A DNA stretch of 64,000 nucleotides from Chengkuizengella sediminis (GCF_010078385.1 NZ_SIJC01000010.1:62001-126000); one strand, 5' to 3'. Counted from the first letter of the stretch, positions 33,405-42,406 are shown. The notes: generated by a model from the letters alone, not told the origin. Translations and numbers: made by a program.

Positions 33405-34338
33405 CATATTTATTTAATATTTTTTTACACTCCTGTTTGATTTGGTCAATAAGATCCGGTGGTTCTATGATCGTTACTTCTTCAGCATTAATAATAGATA
33501 GTTTAAGGATTTCCTCTAAATAAGTAGAAATTTTTAATCGTACTTTATCCATACCCTCTTCTTTTATTGCATATTTGAACATGTAGTCTTGTTTCACAGT
33601 TTCATATAAATGTTTATTCATTTCTAATTTAACGTCTATATACTCTCTATTATTAGCCTTATTTTCAAAATAATCATGGATAGAAGAAGGTGTATATGTA
33701 TTTTCAGTAATGTCCATTTGGTGGATTCTATCTAATCTAAAACACCGCTCCTCTTTTCTAACATGACAATAACCATCAAGATACCAACCACCTTCATCAA
33801 AAAATAAAAGATATGGCGTAATTTCTCTTTCCATGATTTCATCTTTTTTAGGTGTATAGTATTTGATTTTTAAATTCTTGTATTCAAAAAAGCTCTCTAT
33901 AATTGGTTGCATCATATCCCCTCTATACGATTCTGGGGCAATTTTATTTATAAAAAAAGTAATCCGATTTAATAACTGAAGGTATTTCTCCTTCTTGTCG
34001 TCATCTAATATATTTAAAAGTTTATATTTTAATGATTCGTAATCTTCTCGCATATTTGGAACTTTGATGATTTCACCTAATCTTAAACTCAATAACAAAT
34101 ATAAAATTTCATTTTCACTAAAAGCAACGCTAGGTACAAAATAGTTATCATCTAATTCATAACCGCCACCAAATCCTTCTAGTGCAATGATCGGTATATT
34201 TAACTGACTTAACGCTTCAATGTCTCTATAGATTGTTCTTTCACTGACTTCAAACTTTTCTGCGATTTCTCCAGCTGTCAGTTTTTTATGTTCTTTTAAA
34301 GCATATATAATGCCAACTAACCGCTCCATTTTTTTCAT
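33394..34338 (-). CDS. YafY family transcriptional regulator (HTH + WYL)
   Basis: A 314-residue regulator. The N-terminal HTH_11 domain (MERLVGIIYALKEHKKLTAGEIAEKFEVSERTIYRDIEAL) is joined to a WYL-type ligand domain (about 135-230) with YLLFFDEGGWYLDGYCHVRKEERCFRLDRI. WYL proteins bind nucleic acid or small ligands. It is divergent from the metallo-hydrolase at 34523, with an inverted repeat between them that is a likely operator. Confidence 0.9.
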   Translation of the reverse strand: MKKMERLVGIIYALKEHKKLTAGEIAEKFEVSERTIYRDIEALSQLNIPIIALEGFGGGYELDDNYFVPSVAFSENEILYLLLSLRLGEIIKVPNMREDYESLKYKLLNILDDDKKEKYLQLLNRITFFINKIAPESYRGDMMQPIIESFFEYKNLKIKYYTPKKDEIMEREITPYLLFFDEGGWYLDGYCHVRKEERCFRLDRIHQMDITENTYTPSSIHDYFENKANNREYIDVKLEMNKHLYETVKQDYMFKYAIKEEGMDKVRLKISTYLEEILKLSIINAEEVTIIEPPDLIDQIKQECKKILNKYEQL

Positions 34339-34417
34339 TAGAATGACTTCTCCTTATACACTCCCACAAACGAAGCTTAATACTAATCTTCACTTCTTAT
34401 CTTCCCTATCATATATC

Positions 34418-34452
34418 AAATGTAATAGTTTCTGAAGAAATTTGTTACATTT
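34418..34452. promoter_or_regulatory. Inverted repeat between the WYL regulator and the metallo-hydrolase
   Basis: AAATGTAA (34418-34425) and TTACATTT (34445-34452) are a perfect 8-bp inverted repeat with a 19-base spacer in the divergent promoter region, upstream of a TATACT -10 candidate near 34475. Confidence 0.45.
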
Positions 34453-34522
34453 AACATCTTTCTTTTTGTTTTGATATACTAAGTGCAAATGAACGTTAGA
34501 GGAGATCAGGGAGGGCAATCAT

Positions 34523-35344
34523 ATGATTCAATTTAAAACAGAACATATCACCGTTTTTCAAAGCAGCTTGTATTGTACAACTTCCACAGTGATTCAGACA
34601 AAAGATCTACTATTTGTTGTTGACCCAACATGGTTACCACATGAAGTAGAAGAGATTAGAAGTTATGTGTACTCCATCCAAAAAGATAGACCCATTTATT
34701 TGTTTTTTACACATTCAGATTATGACCATATTCTTGGATACAATGCATTTCCAGATGCCATTTCAATCGGAAGTATCGAAATGGATCAAAGAGATGATAA
34801 AAATGATCAAATTGATAAAATTAAAGATTTTGATAGTCAGTATTACCTACAACGTGATTTTAAAATAAAGTATCCTGAACTTAACATCGTGGTTAAAAAC
34901 AATGGACAACAACTACAGGTTGGAGAAACAATTATAACTTTTTACAAAGCACCTGGGCATACGTTTGATGGATTGTTCGCTATCATTGAACCACTAGGTA
35001 TTTTCATCTCTGGTGATTATTTAAGTGATGTAGAATTTCCTTATATTTATGACAATAGCACTGCCTATGAACAAACGATGAAAAAGGCAAAAGAATTGAT
35101 CAAAAAACATAATGTGACTTGTTTAATTCCTGGGCATGGACATACTACAATGGATATCTCTGAAATGAATCGCCGTATTGAAACATCAAGCACATACGTA
35201 CAAGAAACTAGAAAAGCGGTGTTAGAAGATAGAGAAATAGAAAGTTATAATTTAATTAAACATTACCCTTTTTATAAAACGATGAAAAATGAACACCAAA
35301 GGAACTTTTTTCAAATTAAAAAAGAGCTTGAGAAAAACATTTAA
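34523..35344 (+). CDS. MBL-fold metallo-hydrolase
   Basis: A 273-residue metallo-beta-lactamase-fold protein. Zinc ligands are visible in FFTHSDYDHILGY (HxDxDH), YKAPGHTFDGLFAI, FISGDYLSD and LIPGHGHTTMD. The first motif has a Ser in place of the second His of the classical HxHxDH, a variation known in the family. The substrate is unknown. A GGAGGG-type ribosome binding site precedes the ATG. Regulation by the divergent WYL protein is inferred. Confidence 0.88.
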   Translation: MIQFKTEHITVFQSSLYCTTSTVIQTKDLLFVVDPTWLPHEVEEIRSYVYSIQKDRPIYLFFTHSDYDHILGYNAFPDAISIGSIEMDQRDDKNDQIDKIKDFDSQYYLQRDFKIKYPELNIVVKNNGQQLQVGETIITFYKAPGHTFDGLFAIIEPLGIFISGDYLSDVEFPYIYDNSTAYEQTMKKAKELIKKHNVTCLIPGHGHTTMDISEMNRRIETSSTYVQETRKAVLEDREIESYNLIKHYPFYKTMKNEHQRNFFQIKKELEKNI

Positions 35345-35495
35345 ATTAATTTAAGCACATATTAAAACAGCCCACAAAAGTGTAGATAAGTATTCAGCTA
35401 GACAATAAAAAGGTATGTTACAATCAAATAAAGAATACATATATATCGTTTGTAAATCTGTAACGATTTAGAAAATGTTGAAAGGAGGAGAGAGC

Positions 35496-36323
35496 TTGAA
35501 TCATATTGTAGAAGCAAATTGGTTAAAAGATAATCTTTCTAATGTACGTGTGATTGATTGCAGATTTGAATTAGGAAATCCTACTGCAGGACTTCTTAGT
35601 TATTTAGGCGATCATATCCCTGGGGCATTATACTTTGATTTGAATCAGGATATGTCTGGAAAAGTGAAGGAACATGGTGGCAGACATCCACTACCTAATC
35701 TCGATGAGTTTTGTGAGAAGTTATCTACAGCAGGCATTGATCATAATACAACTGTCATTGCATACGACGATCAGGGCGGTGCGTTTGCCTCTCGATTTTG
35801 GTGGATGTTAACTTACCTAGGTCACAAAAAAGTAAGTGTGTTAAATGGTGGATACACTTTATGGAAAGAAAAAAATAACCCTGTTACATCAGAAATACCT
35901 ATGATACAAAAAAAACCATTTATTCGTGACATACAAAATGACCTTCTTGCATCCATGCAAGAAGTGAAGGAGCGTATTGGAGATAAAAACTCCACCATTA
36001 TCGACTCAAGAGAACAAATTCGTTACGATGGAATAGAAGAGCCTATCGACATCATTGGGGGACACATCCCATCCGCAATAAACGCTTTTTGGAAAAACGG
36101 ATTAAATGATGAAGGAACTTGGAAAAGTATAAATGAACAGCAAAACCGATTCAGCCAGATCGATAAACAAAAAGAAGTGATCGTTTATTGTGGCTCAGGT
36201 GTTACCGCTTGTCCAAATGTCCTTGCTTTAAAAGAAGCGGGTTTTGAAAATGTAAAGCTATACTTAGGCAGCTGGAGTGATTGGATTACTTATAACGATA
36301 ATCCAGTCGGTACTAATGAATAA
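35496..36323 (+). CDS. Sulfurtransferase (tandem rhodanese, thiosulfate/3-mercaptopyruvate type)
   Basis: A 275-residue protein with two rhodanese domains. The inactive N-terminal one is about residues 1-130 (DHIPGALYFDLN, GGRHPLP). The C-terminal one carries the active-site Cys in VIVYCGSGVTACPNVLAL. The CGSGVTA loop is the SseA/mercaptopyruvate type. The start is most likely the TTG at 35496, six bases after GGAGGAG; an in-frame ATG at 35475 lies upstream of that site. It is a single gene. Confidence 0.9.
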   Translation: MNHIVEANWLKDNLSNVRVIDCRFELGNPTAGLLSYLGDHIPGALYFDLNQDMSGKVKEHGGRHPLPNLDEFCEKLSTAGIDHNTTVIAYDDQGGAFASRFWWMLTYLGHKKVSVLNGGYTLWKEKNNPVTSEIPMIQKKPFIRDIQNDLLASMQEVKERIGDKNSTIIDSREQIRYDGIEEPIDIIGGHIPSAINAFWKNGLNDEGTWKSINEQQNRFSQIDKQKEVIVYCGSGVTACPNVLALKEAGFENVKLYLGSWSDWITYNDNPVGTNE

Positions 36324-36377
36324 AAATTACGGATAACCAAGCGAAAATCACATCCTATAATAAAAGAAAATGTAAAG

Positions 36378-36406
36378 AGCACATTAACCCTTATCGTTGA
36401 TGTGCT
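36378..36406. terminator. Bidirectional terminator-like hairpin
   Basis: AGCACAT / ATGTGCT stem between the convergent sulfurtransferase and oxidoreductase genes. T-rich tails are modest on both strands. Confidence 0.6.
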
Positions 36407-36426
36407 TCTAATTTTATATAACAAAA

Positions 36427-37539
36427 TCATTTCATCATTTCTCCAAAGTTATGTTGATTGATCCCACATGGTAAAGGTTTTGGTTGTTCACAGGTGCTTT
36501 GCAATTCATAGTACTGCCCACTTTGCGAGGCATCATGAAATCCATGCATAACTTCAAGCACATGGTACATGACATCCCCATTTGCACGATAGGAAGTATT
36601 ATTTAATATACCATTTGCCATGTCTGCTACTCCAATCCCTCGGCTATTTTCAATAAACCCATGAGTTAACGGAATCTTCAACCATTCACTATCCTCTTTT
36701 CTTCGAACATACACTGGACCATCAAATGTATTAGGGTCTGGAACTACTAATGAGCCTGCTGTTCCATAAATTTCTATGTTAGGAACGTGATGATGCCATA
36801 CGTCAAAACTGGTAGTTAATGATACAACCGCTCCATTTTCAAAATCAAGCACACCAGAAATATGAGTTGGTATATTCACTTTTATCTTTTTCCCATAGTT
36901 AGTCTCACTAGTGACCAATCGTTCTTTTAATGCCATGGATGTTGAACCACTTACTCGATGGATCGGTCCTAGTAAATGGATTAATGTACTTAAATAATAG
37001 GGTCCCATATCAAACATCGGTCCACCACCTATTTGGTAAAAAAATGTAGGGTCTGGGTGCCACCCCTCTGGACCATGACTCATGATACTTGCTGTTCCAG
37101 CAACAGGTTCACCAATTAATCCATCATCGATTAGCTTTCGACAAGTTTGAATGCCACCACCTAAAAATGTATCTGGCGCTCCACCAACCAATAATCCTTT
37201 TTCCTTTGCTTTATGTAATATTTTTAATCCATCTTCTCTTGTAACTGCCAATGGTTTCTCTACATATATATGTTTACCTGCCTCTAAAACACTTAGACAT
37301 ACCTCTGCATGTGCAAGTGGTACCGTTAAATTGATTACCAATTGAATTTCTTCCATCGCTAACAATTCTGCAACTGTACAAGCATATGGGATATTATATT
37401 TCTTAGCCTGCTGTTTTGCTCTTTCTATCTCTAAATCTGCACAAGCAATGATCTCAAAAATATTGAATAATTGATTGTTATGCAAATAAATCCCGCTTAT
37501 ATTTCCACAACCTATTATGCCAACTTTCATTATATTCAT
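36427..37539 (-). CDS. Gfo/Idh/MocA family oxidoreductase
   Basis: A 370-residue NAD(P)-dependent dehydrogenase. The Rossmann start KVGIIGCGNISGIYL and the EKP motif (GKHIYVEKPLAVT) are followed by the C-terminal substrate domain with GGGPMFDMGPYYLSTLIHL, which carries the catalytic-type Asp/His arrangement. It probably acts on a sugar or inositol derivative; the substrate is unknown. A well-spaced AAAGGAG supports the ATG at 37539. Confidence 0.92.
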   Translation of the reverse strand: MNIMKVGIIGCGNISGIYLHNNQLFNIFEIIACADLEIERAKQQAKKYNIPYACTVAELLAMEEIQLVINLTVPLAHAEVCLSVLEAGKHIYVEKPLAVTREDGLKILHKAKEKGLLVGGAPDTFLGGGIQTCRKLIDDGLIGEPVAGTASIMSHGPEGWHPDPTFFYQIGGGPMFDMGPYYLSTLIHLLGPIHRVSGSTSMALKERLVTSETNYGKKIKVNIPTHISGVLDFENGAVVSLTTSFDVWHHHVPNIEIYGTAGSLVVPDPNTFDGPVYVRRKEDSEWLKIPLTHGFIENSRGIGVADMANGILNNTSYRANGDVMYHVLEVMHGFHDASQSGQYYELQSTCEQPKPLPCGINQHNFGEMMK

Positions 37540-37565
37540 GAGTCTTCTCCTTTATTGAGATTTAA

Positions 37566-38090
37566 CTAAACTCTTTCTCCACATTGATCACAAAATTTCG
37601 CATTACTTTCATTTAACGCACCACATTTTAAACAAGTTAATTGCAATGATTGAGCACAATTTTTACAAAACTTTGCATCTTTTTCATTAACCATTCCACA
37701 TTTTGAACATTGTAAACTCTTTGTTTGGGAATCGGTCTCTTGACTGGCTCCTTCTCTAATGGCTTTAGAAATATTTCGAATTCCATCTGAAGACTGTTTA
37801 CTTAAATGATTAAAGGTATCACTTACCACTGGAGTATATTCTCGTGATTGGTACCGAGCTACAGCACTACCATAACCTAAACCAGAAATTACTAAACCTA
37901 CAAAAATTAAAGGTAATCCAACAAACATCAACCAAAAGTATTTCGGTTGTTCAAAACCTTCTAAAGTAAAAAAATCCACCATGGCTATCACAATAGAAAT
38001 AACACCTGCAAATAAAATGATTGGACCAATCACCCTTAATATTTTCCTTGTTTGTTTATGTTCTTCTATTATGAATGTTTTCTTATTCAT
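37566..38090 (-). CDS. Membrane protein with two C-terminal zinc ribbons
   Basis: A 174-residue protein. Two membrane helices (about residues 20-45 and 55-80) are followed by a soluble region and two zinc ribbons (CSKCGMVNEKDAKFCKNCAQ and CLKCGALNESNAKFCDQCGE). Double-zinc-ribbon membrane proteins are common and poorly characterised. The ATG at 38090 is preceded by GGGGGAA and gives a sensible protein; the longer frame has no site. It follows the oxidoreductase convergently placed upstream on the same strand. Confidence 0.8.
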   Translation of the reverse strand: MNKKTFIIEEHKQTRKILRVIGPIILFAGVISIVIAMVDFFTLEGFEQPKYFWLMFVGLPLIFVGLVISGLGYGSAVARYQSREYTPVVSDTFNHLSKQSSDGIRNISKAIREGASQETDSQTKSLQCSKCGMVNEKDAKFCKNCAQSLQLTCLKCGALNESNAKFCDQCGERV

Positions 38091-38237
38091 TAATATTCCC
38101 CCAATACTCGCATCTCTTTTCTTATCTAACAATACATTGATCATGATAGTGTATACTCTATTCATAGTATGAAGTTCCAAACTTTCAGTTATTTATTATT
38201 ATACCTTCTTGAAATTTTAATGGGTATTGAATAAACT

Positions 38238-38474
38238 GAACGAAAAGGAAAAATGGGGGAATTGTCGGATACATATATCGCAATACCTGGTGGACTCGGT
38301 ACTTTTGAGGAATTATTCGAGGTTGTAAGCTGGTCCCAAATTGGCATACATCAGAAACCTATTGGTCTTTTTAATGTACAAGGATACTTTGATCCTTTAG
38401 TTGAAAGTTATACTTTTCTATATAAAAAAGAGCAGTGGATTCATTCACTGCTCTCTTCTTTCATAATGTTTTAA
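38238..38474 (+). pseudogene. Truncated LOG family (cytokinin riboside 5'-monophosphate phosphoribohydrolase-like) remnant
   Basis: The frame reads [29 protein letters not shown] ... [19 protein letters not shown] (split here). It matches the C-terminal half of LOG proteins, including the PGGxGTxxE motif. The N-terminal half with the Rossmann loop is missing; an in-frame stop lies directly upstream at about 38232. The last 20 codons run through a terminator hairpin and do not resemble the family. It has no ribosome binding site of note. I read it as a decayed gene. Confidence 0.85.
38424..38458 (-). terminator. Intrinsic terminator of the 38477-40204 gene
   Basis: GAGCAGTG / CACTGCTC stem with an eight-base loop. 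On the minus strand it is followed by TTTTTTATA. Confidence 0.85.
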
Positions 38475-38476
38475 CA

Positions 38477-40204
38477 TTAATTCTCAAATTTTATTTCATT
38501 TTTCTCGTCTAATGTAATGGTTTCTCCCAATACTATTTCAGTGAATGAAATCGGTACATAAACTCGATTTTTATAAGATGCTGACTCCAATTCCAATACC
38601 TCTGATTTGTCATCATCGATAAAAACTTCCCTATCTCCTTCCTTAACAGAGATTTGAGTCATATCTTTGAATAATATTACAGATTTCGTTTGTGGTTCCC
38701 ATATTACTTTGTAGTCAAAATGTTTGCCTAAATCCCTTAATGAAAGCATGGTTATCGGAGCCTCATTTACCGTTTTTGTATAATAGGAAACTTTATTTTT
38801 TTCATTCTGAATAGAATCATCGTTATTCTGCTCGGATACAGTAGATAGCTTGCTTAAAGGTATTTTTATTACAGGTGTACCCACATATCCTGCTGCAATT
38901 TCATATTCATTAAAAATGAGAACAAGCTGCTCACTTTCAGTATAAAAAGCTAAGTCCTCTCTTAAAGAAGTTAACTCTTGTTGAAAATACTTATCTGTAT
39001 CTTGATCTATTTCTGCTTGAATTAACTTTATTAATTGTTCTTGATCATTCACAATATCACTAATTTGAAATTGTTGACCTTGGGCATCATTTTTTAAATT
39101 AATAGACTGAACTGTTTGCATACCGCTTCCTGCTATTGTGTATTTTGATGTTGTAATGATGACAGACAACAATTCATCTTGATTCTCCTTAACATCATAA
39201 GACATATGAAGTGCAAGTTTATTCCCTTTTGTATCGATGTTAGTTGCTATAAGTTCACTAACTTCTTTTTCAATTTCATCTTTTGCAATTTGATAAATCT
39301 CATCGATTTGCGCTTCCACTGATTTTTGAAGCTCTTTATTTGTAATACCCTTCAATACTGGAAGCTCTCCAGATATAACAACCAAGTCTTCCTCGATAGA
39401 AAGTGTTTTAGATTCAACAGAGATTTGTGATTTCTCATAATCTTTAGCTATTTCCAATTGATCTAAAGGAATTGTGATCGTAGGTGTACCTACATAACCT
39501 GCTGCAATTTCATATTCATTAAATACTACATTTAGTTGATCATTTTCTACATAATAACCTTGATCTTCTCTTACAGACTCAAAAGAATCCTTAAATAATT
39601 GATCATTACTCTCAATTTCTTTTTGAATCAGTTGATTTAATTTTTCTTTATCTGTTACGAAATGTTCCAATTCTACAATGTGTCCCTTTGTATCATCAAT
39701 GATATTGATGGAATCTACTTCATTGATTCCATTGGCTGCAATATATCCCATCGTGTAAGTTTTAAATACAATTGAAACCATGTTCCCAGAAATTTTCACC
39801 TCATAATTAATAAATAAACTATATGGACCTGTTGGTGAATCATGGGGACCTGATATCGCATCATCACCTAACTCTTTTTGTTCATCATTAAACAGTTTTG
39901 ACTGTTTCTCTACTTCGGCTTTTTTTTGTTCTACAAATTGTTTAATTTGTTCGTTCACTTTTTTTTGAAATATTTCATCCTTTAATCCTTTGACAACGGG
40001 TAATTCACCTTCAACTACTACATATTCATTCTGGGAAGTATACTCCTTTGATTCAACGGTTGCTTCAGATGATTGTTGCAAATCAAAAAGAGCTAACTCC
40101 ATTGCTATTGGCTGAGATGAAATCGATGAATTTGCCAGGGAAAATTGAATTCCCCCAAACAGTAAAGTACCTGATAATGTTAATAAAATAGCTGTTTTTT
40201 TCAT
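38477..40204 (-). CDS. Secreted protein with two DUF4163/DUF3298 (RsiV-like) units and a stalk domain
   Basis: A 575-residue exported protein with a signal peptide (MKKTAILLTLSGTLLFGGI...). Two tandem units (about residues 55-250 and 265-460) each hold a DUF4163 part followed by a DUF3298 part. They end in nearly identical FNEYEIAAGYVGTP(T/V)I strands, a sign of internal duplication. A C-terminal copper-amine-oxidase N-like domain (about 480-575) may anchor it. Single units occur in the anti-sigma factor RsiV and the deacetylase PdaC, where they bind lysozyme or wall glycans. Here there is no membrane anchor or catalytic domain, so it may be a wall-bound ligand trap. Confidence 0.85.
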   Translation of the reverse strand: MKKTAILLTLSGTLLFGGIQFSLANSSISSQPIAMELALFDLQQSSEATVESKEYTSQNEYVVVEGELPVVKGLKDEIFQKKVNEQIKQFVEQKKAEVEKQSKLFNDEQKELGDDAISGPHDSPTGPYSLFINYEVKISGNMVSIVFKTYTMGYIAANGINEVDSINIIDDTKGHIVELEHFVTDKEKLNQLIQKEIESNDQLFKDSFESVREDQGYYVENDQLNVVFNEYEIAAGYVGTPTITIPLDQLEIAKDYEKSQISVESKTLSIEEDLVVISGELPVLKGITNKELQKSVEAQIDEIYQIAKDEIEKEVSELIATNIDTKGNKLALHMSYDVKENQDELLSVIITTSKYTIAGSGMQTVQSINLKNDAQGQQFQISDIVNDQEQLIKLIQAEIDQDTDKYFQQELTSLREDLAFYTESEQLVLIFNEYEIAAGYVGTPVIKIPLSKLSTVSEQNNDDSIQNEKNKVSYYTKTVNEAPITMLSLRDLGKHFDYKVIWEPQTKSVILFKDMTQISVKEGDREVFIDDDKSEVLELESASYKNRVYVPISFTEIVLGETITLDEKNEIKFEN

Positions 40205-40305
40205 TTATGTTCACTCCTGTTTTATATGATTTGTTTACATGACTTATCTTAACTTGTTCCTTTTTATAAAGGGTGACAAAGAGTTACAAATTGGTTACAT
40301 TTTGG

Positions 40306-40372
40306 AACAAAAGCTCCTATCGAAGCTTCTCGGAGAAGTAGTCGAATACTTCATTTAGTGGTAGCTTTTGTT
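40306..40372. repeat. Structured 67-base inverted-repeat element
   Basis: Outer arms AACAAAAGCT / AGCTTTTGTT (perfect 10 bp) enclose a second hairpin CTTCTCGGAGAAG and GAAGC-type repeats. It is noncoding. It is the first of three elements in the 644-base gap 40205-40848. Confidence 0.6.
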
Positions 40373-40391
40373 GAAACTTAGAATTTGGAAA

Positions 40392-40635
40392 ACTTATAAA
40401 TTCTTAAGTTATAAAGAAAACTCGCTGATTGGCAAACCTTTAGGTGAAGGCAGAAGGGTAGTTGCACTTATACTTTTTTCATTTGAAATATTTTATAAAT
40501 TCTTTAAAGTGTAAAGAAAACTCGCTGATTGGCAAACCTTTAGGTGAAGACAGAGGGGTAGTTGTCAGCTCAGGAGGTGCTGATGCCGATGTTGCCACAT
40601 GGAAGTGGCCAGAACTTAGTCGGTCTTCATGGTTT
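40392..40635. repeat. Tandem 73-base direct repeats with a GC-richer tail
   Basis: Copies at 40392-40464 and 40492-40564, exactly 100 bases apart, share GAAAACTCGCTGATTGGCAA and the following CCTTTAGGTGAAG almost without change. The second copy continues to about 40635 through a GC-richer stretch ending near GGTCTTCATGG. There is no open frame of length. It looks like a dispersed intergenic repeat, one truncated and one complete copy; the family is not identified. Confidence 0.65.
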
Positions 40636-40666
40636 TAAAAATGAAATATAATGAATAGGAAACAAT

Positions 40667-40699
40667 TTAGTACCAAGTTCTAATACTAAGTGTTATAAT
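40667..40699 (+). promoter_or_regulatory. FapR-type operator and -10 region of fabF
   Basis: TTAGTACC N7 (AAGTTCT) AATACTAA (40667-40689) contains the TTAGTA/TACTAA half-sites of the known FapR box and overlaps the -35 region. A TATAAT -10 sits at 40694-40699, about 150 bases before fabF. Confidence 0.75.
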
Positions 40700-40848
40700 A
40701 ATACATGGAGCATCTAAATGATTACTACATCCAAAAGACTATACGTAATATAAATTGAATAAATCGGAAAGCTATAGTGAATGTAATTAGTATGAGCTTT
40801 CTAAGAACTATTTAAGATTAATCATTTTAAAGGAAAGTAGGAGAAAAT

Positions 40849-42078
40849 ATGAAACGTAGAGTTGTAGTTACAGGTACTGGTATCGTCTCACCTCTAGGGA
40901 ATAATATAGATACATTCTGGGAAAACATTAAACAAGGAAAATCAGGGATCAACAAATTTAACCCGGAAGAGTATAAAGGTATCAGTACCCAAATAGGTGG
41001 GTTAGTTAAGGGTTTCACTCCAGAAGAATATTTCGATCCAAAAGAACTACAAAAATATGATTTATTTGTTCAGTATGCTTATGCAGCAACAAAACAAGCA
41101 CTTGATCAAGCAAATCTTGATATGGAGCAAGTAAATAAACAACGAATCGGAGTTTATATGGGGTCTGGTATTGGAGGGATGAATACCTTATTAGATAATC
41201 ACAATGCCATGTTAGATAGAGGACCTCGAAGAGTCTCTCCGTTTATGATTCCCATGATGATCAGTAATATGGCTACTGGAATCATATCTATTAAAACAGG
41301 ATTTTGTGGACCAAGTTTTTCTCCTGTTTCCGCTTGTGCAACTGGGAATCAAGCGATAGGAGAAGCTTTTCTAAACATCCAAAATGGTTATTCAGATGCG
41401 ATTTTAGCAGGTGGGGCTGAAGCTACGATTAATCCTTTAGCTTTTGCAGGGTTTTCAAGAATGAAAGCCATGTCTACTCAAAATGAAACCCCAACAACAG
41501 CGAGTCGTCCATTTGATGCAACACGTGATGGCTTTGTAATGTCCGAAGGTTCAGGGGCATTATTTCTTGAAGAATATGAACATGCAAAAAAACGAGGAGC
41601 CAAAATTTTAGGCGAAATTGTTGGTTATGGAGCAACTACAGATGCTTATCACATTACGACACCAAATTATCAAGGTGCAGCTAACGCCATGAAAATCGCT
41701 ATGGACATGGGAGAAATCCACCCAGAAGATGTGGATTATATTAACGCTCATGCTACAAGCACGCCTGAAGGCGATAAATCAGAAACAAAAGCGATCAAGT
41801 CTGTCTTTAACGATCACGCATATAACTTAAAAGTGAGTGCTACGAAATCAATGACAGGTCATATGTTTGGTGCAGCAGGTGGAGTGGAAGCGATTATCAC
41901 ACTGAAAAGCATCTCTGAAAACATTGCACCTGCAACAATAAACTATGAAAATCCAGATCCTGAATGTGACCTGAATTGTGTTCCAAATGAAGCAGTTGAA
42001 ACGAACATTAATGTGGCTCTATCTAACGGTTTTGGTTTTGGTGGACATAACGCTGTCATAGCGATGAAAAAAATATAG
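40849..42078 (+). CDS. fabF: 3-oxoacyl-[acyl-carrier-protein] synthase II
   Basis: A 409-residue condensing enzyme that elongates acyl-ACP with malonyl-ACP. The thiolase fold carries the catalytic Cys in SPVSACATGNQAIGEA and the two His in INAHATSTPEGD and TKSMTGHMFGAAGG. The N-terminal KRRVVVTGTGIVSPLGNN and the C-terminal NGFGFGGHNAVI are standard. It stands alone, without fabH next to it, but with a FapR-type box, so it should respond to malonyl-CoA. A GTAGGAG box precedes the ATG. Confidence 0.97.
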   Translation: MKRRVVVTGTGIVSPLGNNIDTFWENIKQGKSGINKFNPEEYKGISTQIGGLVKGFTPEEYFDPKELQKYDLFVQYAYAATKQALDQANLDMEQVNKQRIGVYMGSGIGGMNTLLDNHNAMLDRGPRRVSPFMIPMMISNMATGIISIKTGFCGPSFSPVSACATGNQAIGEAFLNIQNGYSDAILAGGAEATINPLAFAGFSRMKAMSTQNETPTTASRPFDATRDGFVMSEGSGALFLEEYEHAKKRGAKILGEIVGYGATTDAYHITTPNYQGAANAMKIAMDMGEIHPEDVDYINAHATSTPEGDKSETKAIKSVFNDHAYNLKVSATKSMTGHMFGAAGGVEAIITLKSISENIAPATINYENPDPECDLNCVPNEAVETNINVALSNGFGFGGHNAVIAMKKI

Positions 42079-42172
42079 TTTATGCTGATTCGTATTTGAG
42101 CCACTAGCTTGAAGAGTTTGATTTTAAATTAGCTGTGTTAGTAATGCTGTCTATAATTTATAGAGGTTGAAT

Positions 42173-42334
42173 TTATTTCTTTATAAAGAACAAGGAATAG
42201 GACCGAAATAGAGGAATAACGGTCCTATTTAGGTCTTCTTTTGTCGTAGCTGTAACATTATGATTTTGGATCTTTGTACAATCAATCCACAACAATTTCC
42301 CCTCATCACTTTCAATTAATCGAGCTCCATGTTT
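42173..42334 (-). pseudogene. Possible gene remnant (53 codons, no start)
   Basis: A minus-strand frame reading KHGARLIESDEGKLLWIDCT ... KIQNHNVTATTKEDLNRTVI ... ends in a stop. It looks protein-like rather than random but has no start codon and two stops just upstream. I do not recognise the family. It could be a decayed gene or chance. The rest of the 361-base gap holds the hairpin at 42196 and the padR operator. Confidence 0.3.
42196..42235 (+). terminator. Possible terminator after fabF
   Basis: AATAGGACCG / CGGTCCTATT stem with a 14-base loop and a weak T-rich tail, about 120 bases after fabF. Confidence 0.5.
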
Positions 42335-42406
42335 TCATCACCAAAATAAACATATTGTACATTAGGGATCAATTAGTAATATTGATTTACATTCCAACAT
42401 ATATTA

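Noticed and set aside
40421-40464. GGCAAACC in the tandem repeats as a cyclic-di-GMP riboswitch
   Set aside because: The other required blocks (CACGCA and GGGACGCAAAGCC) are missing, and no gene lies in a suitable position.
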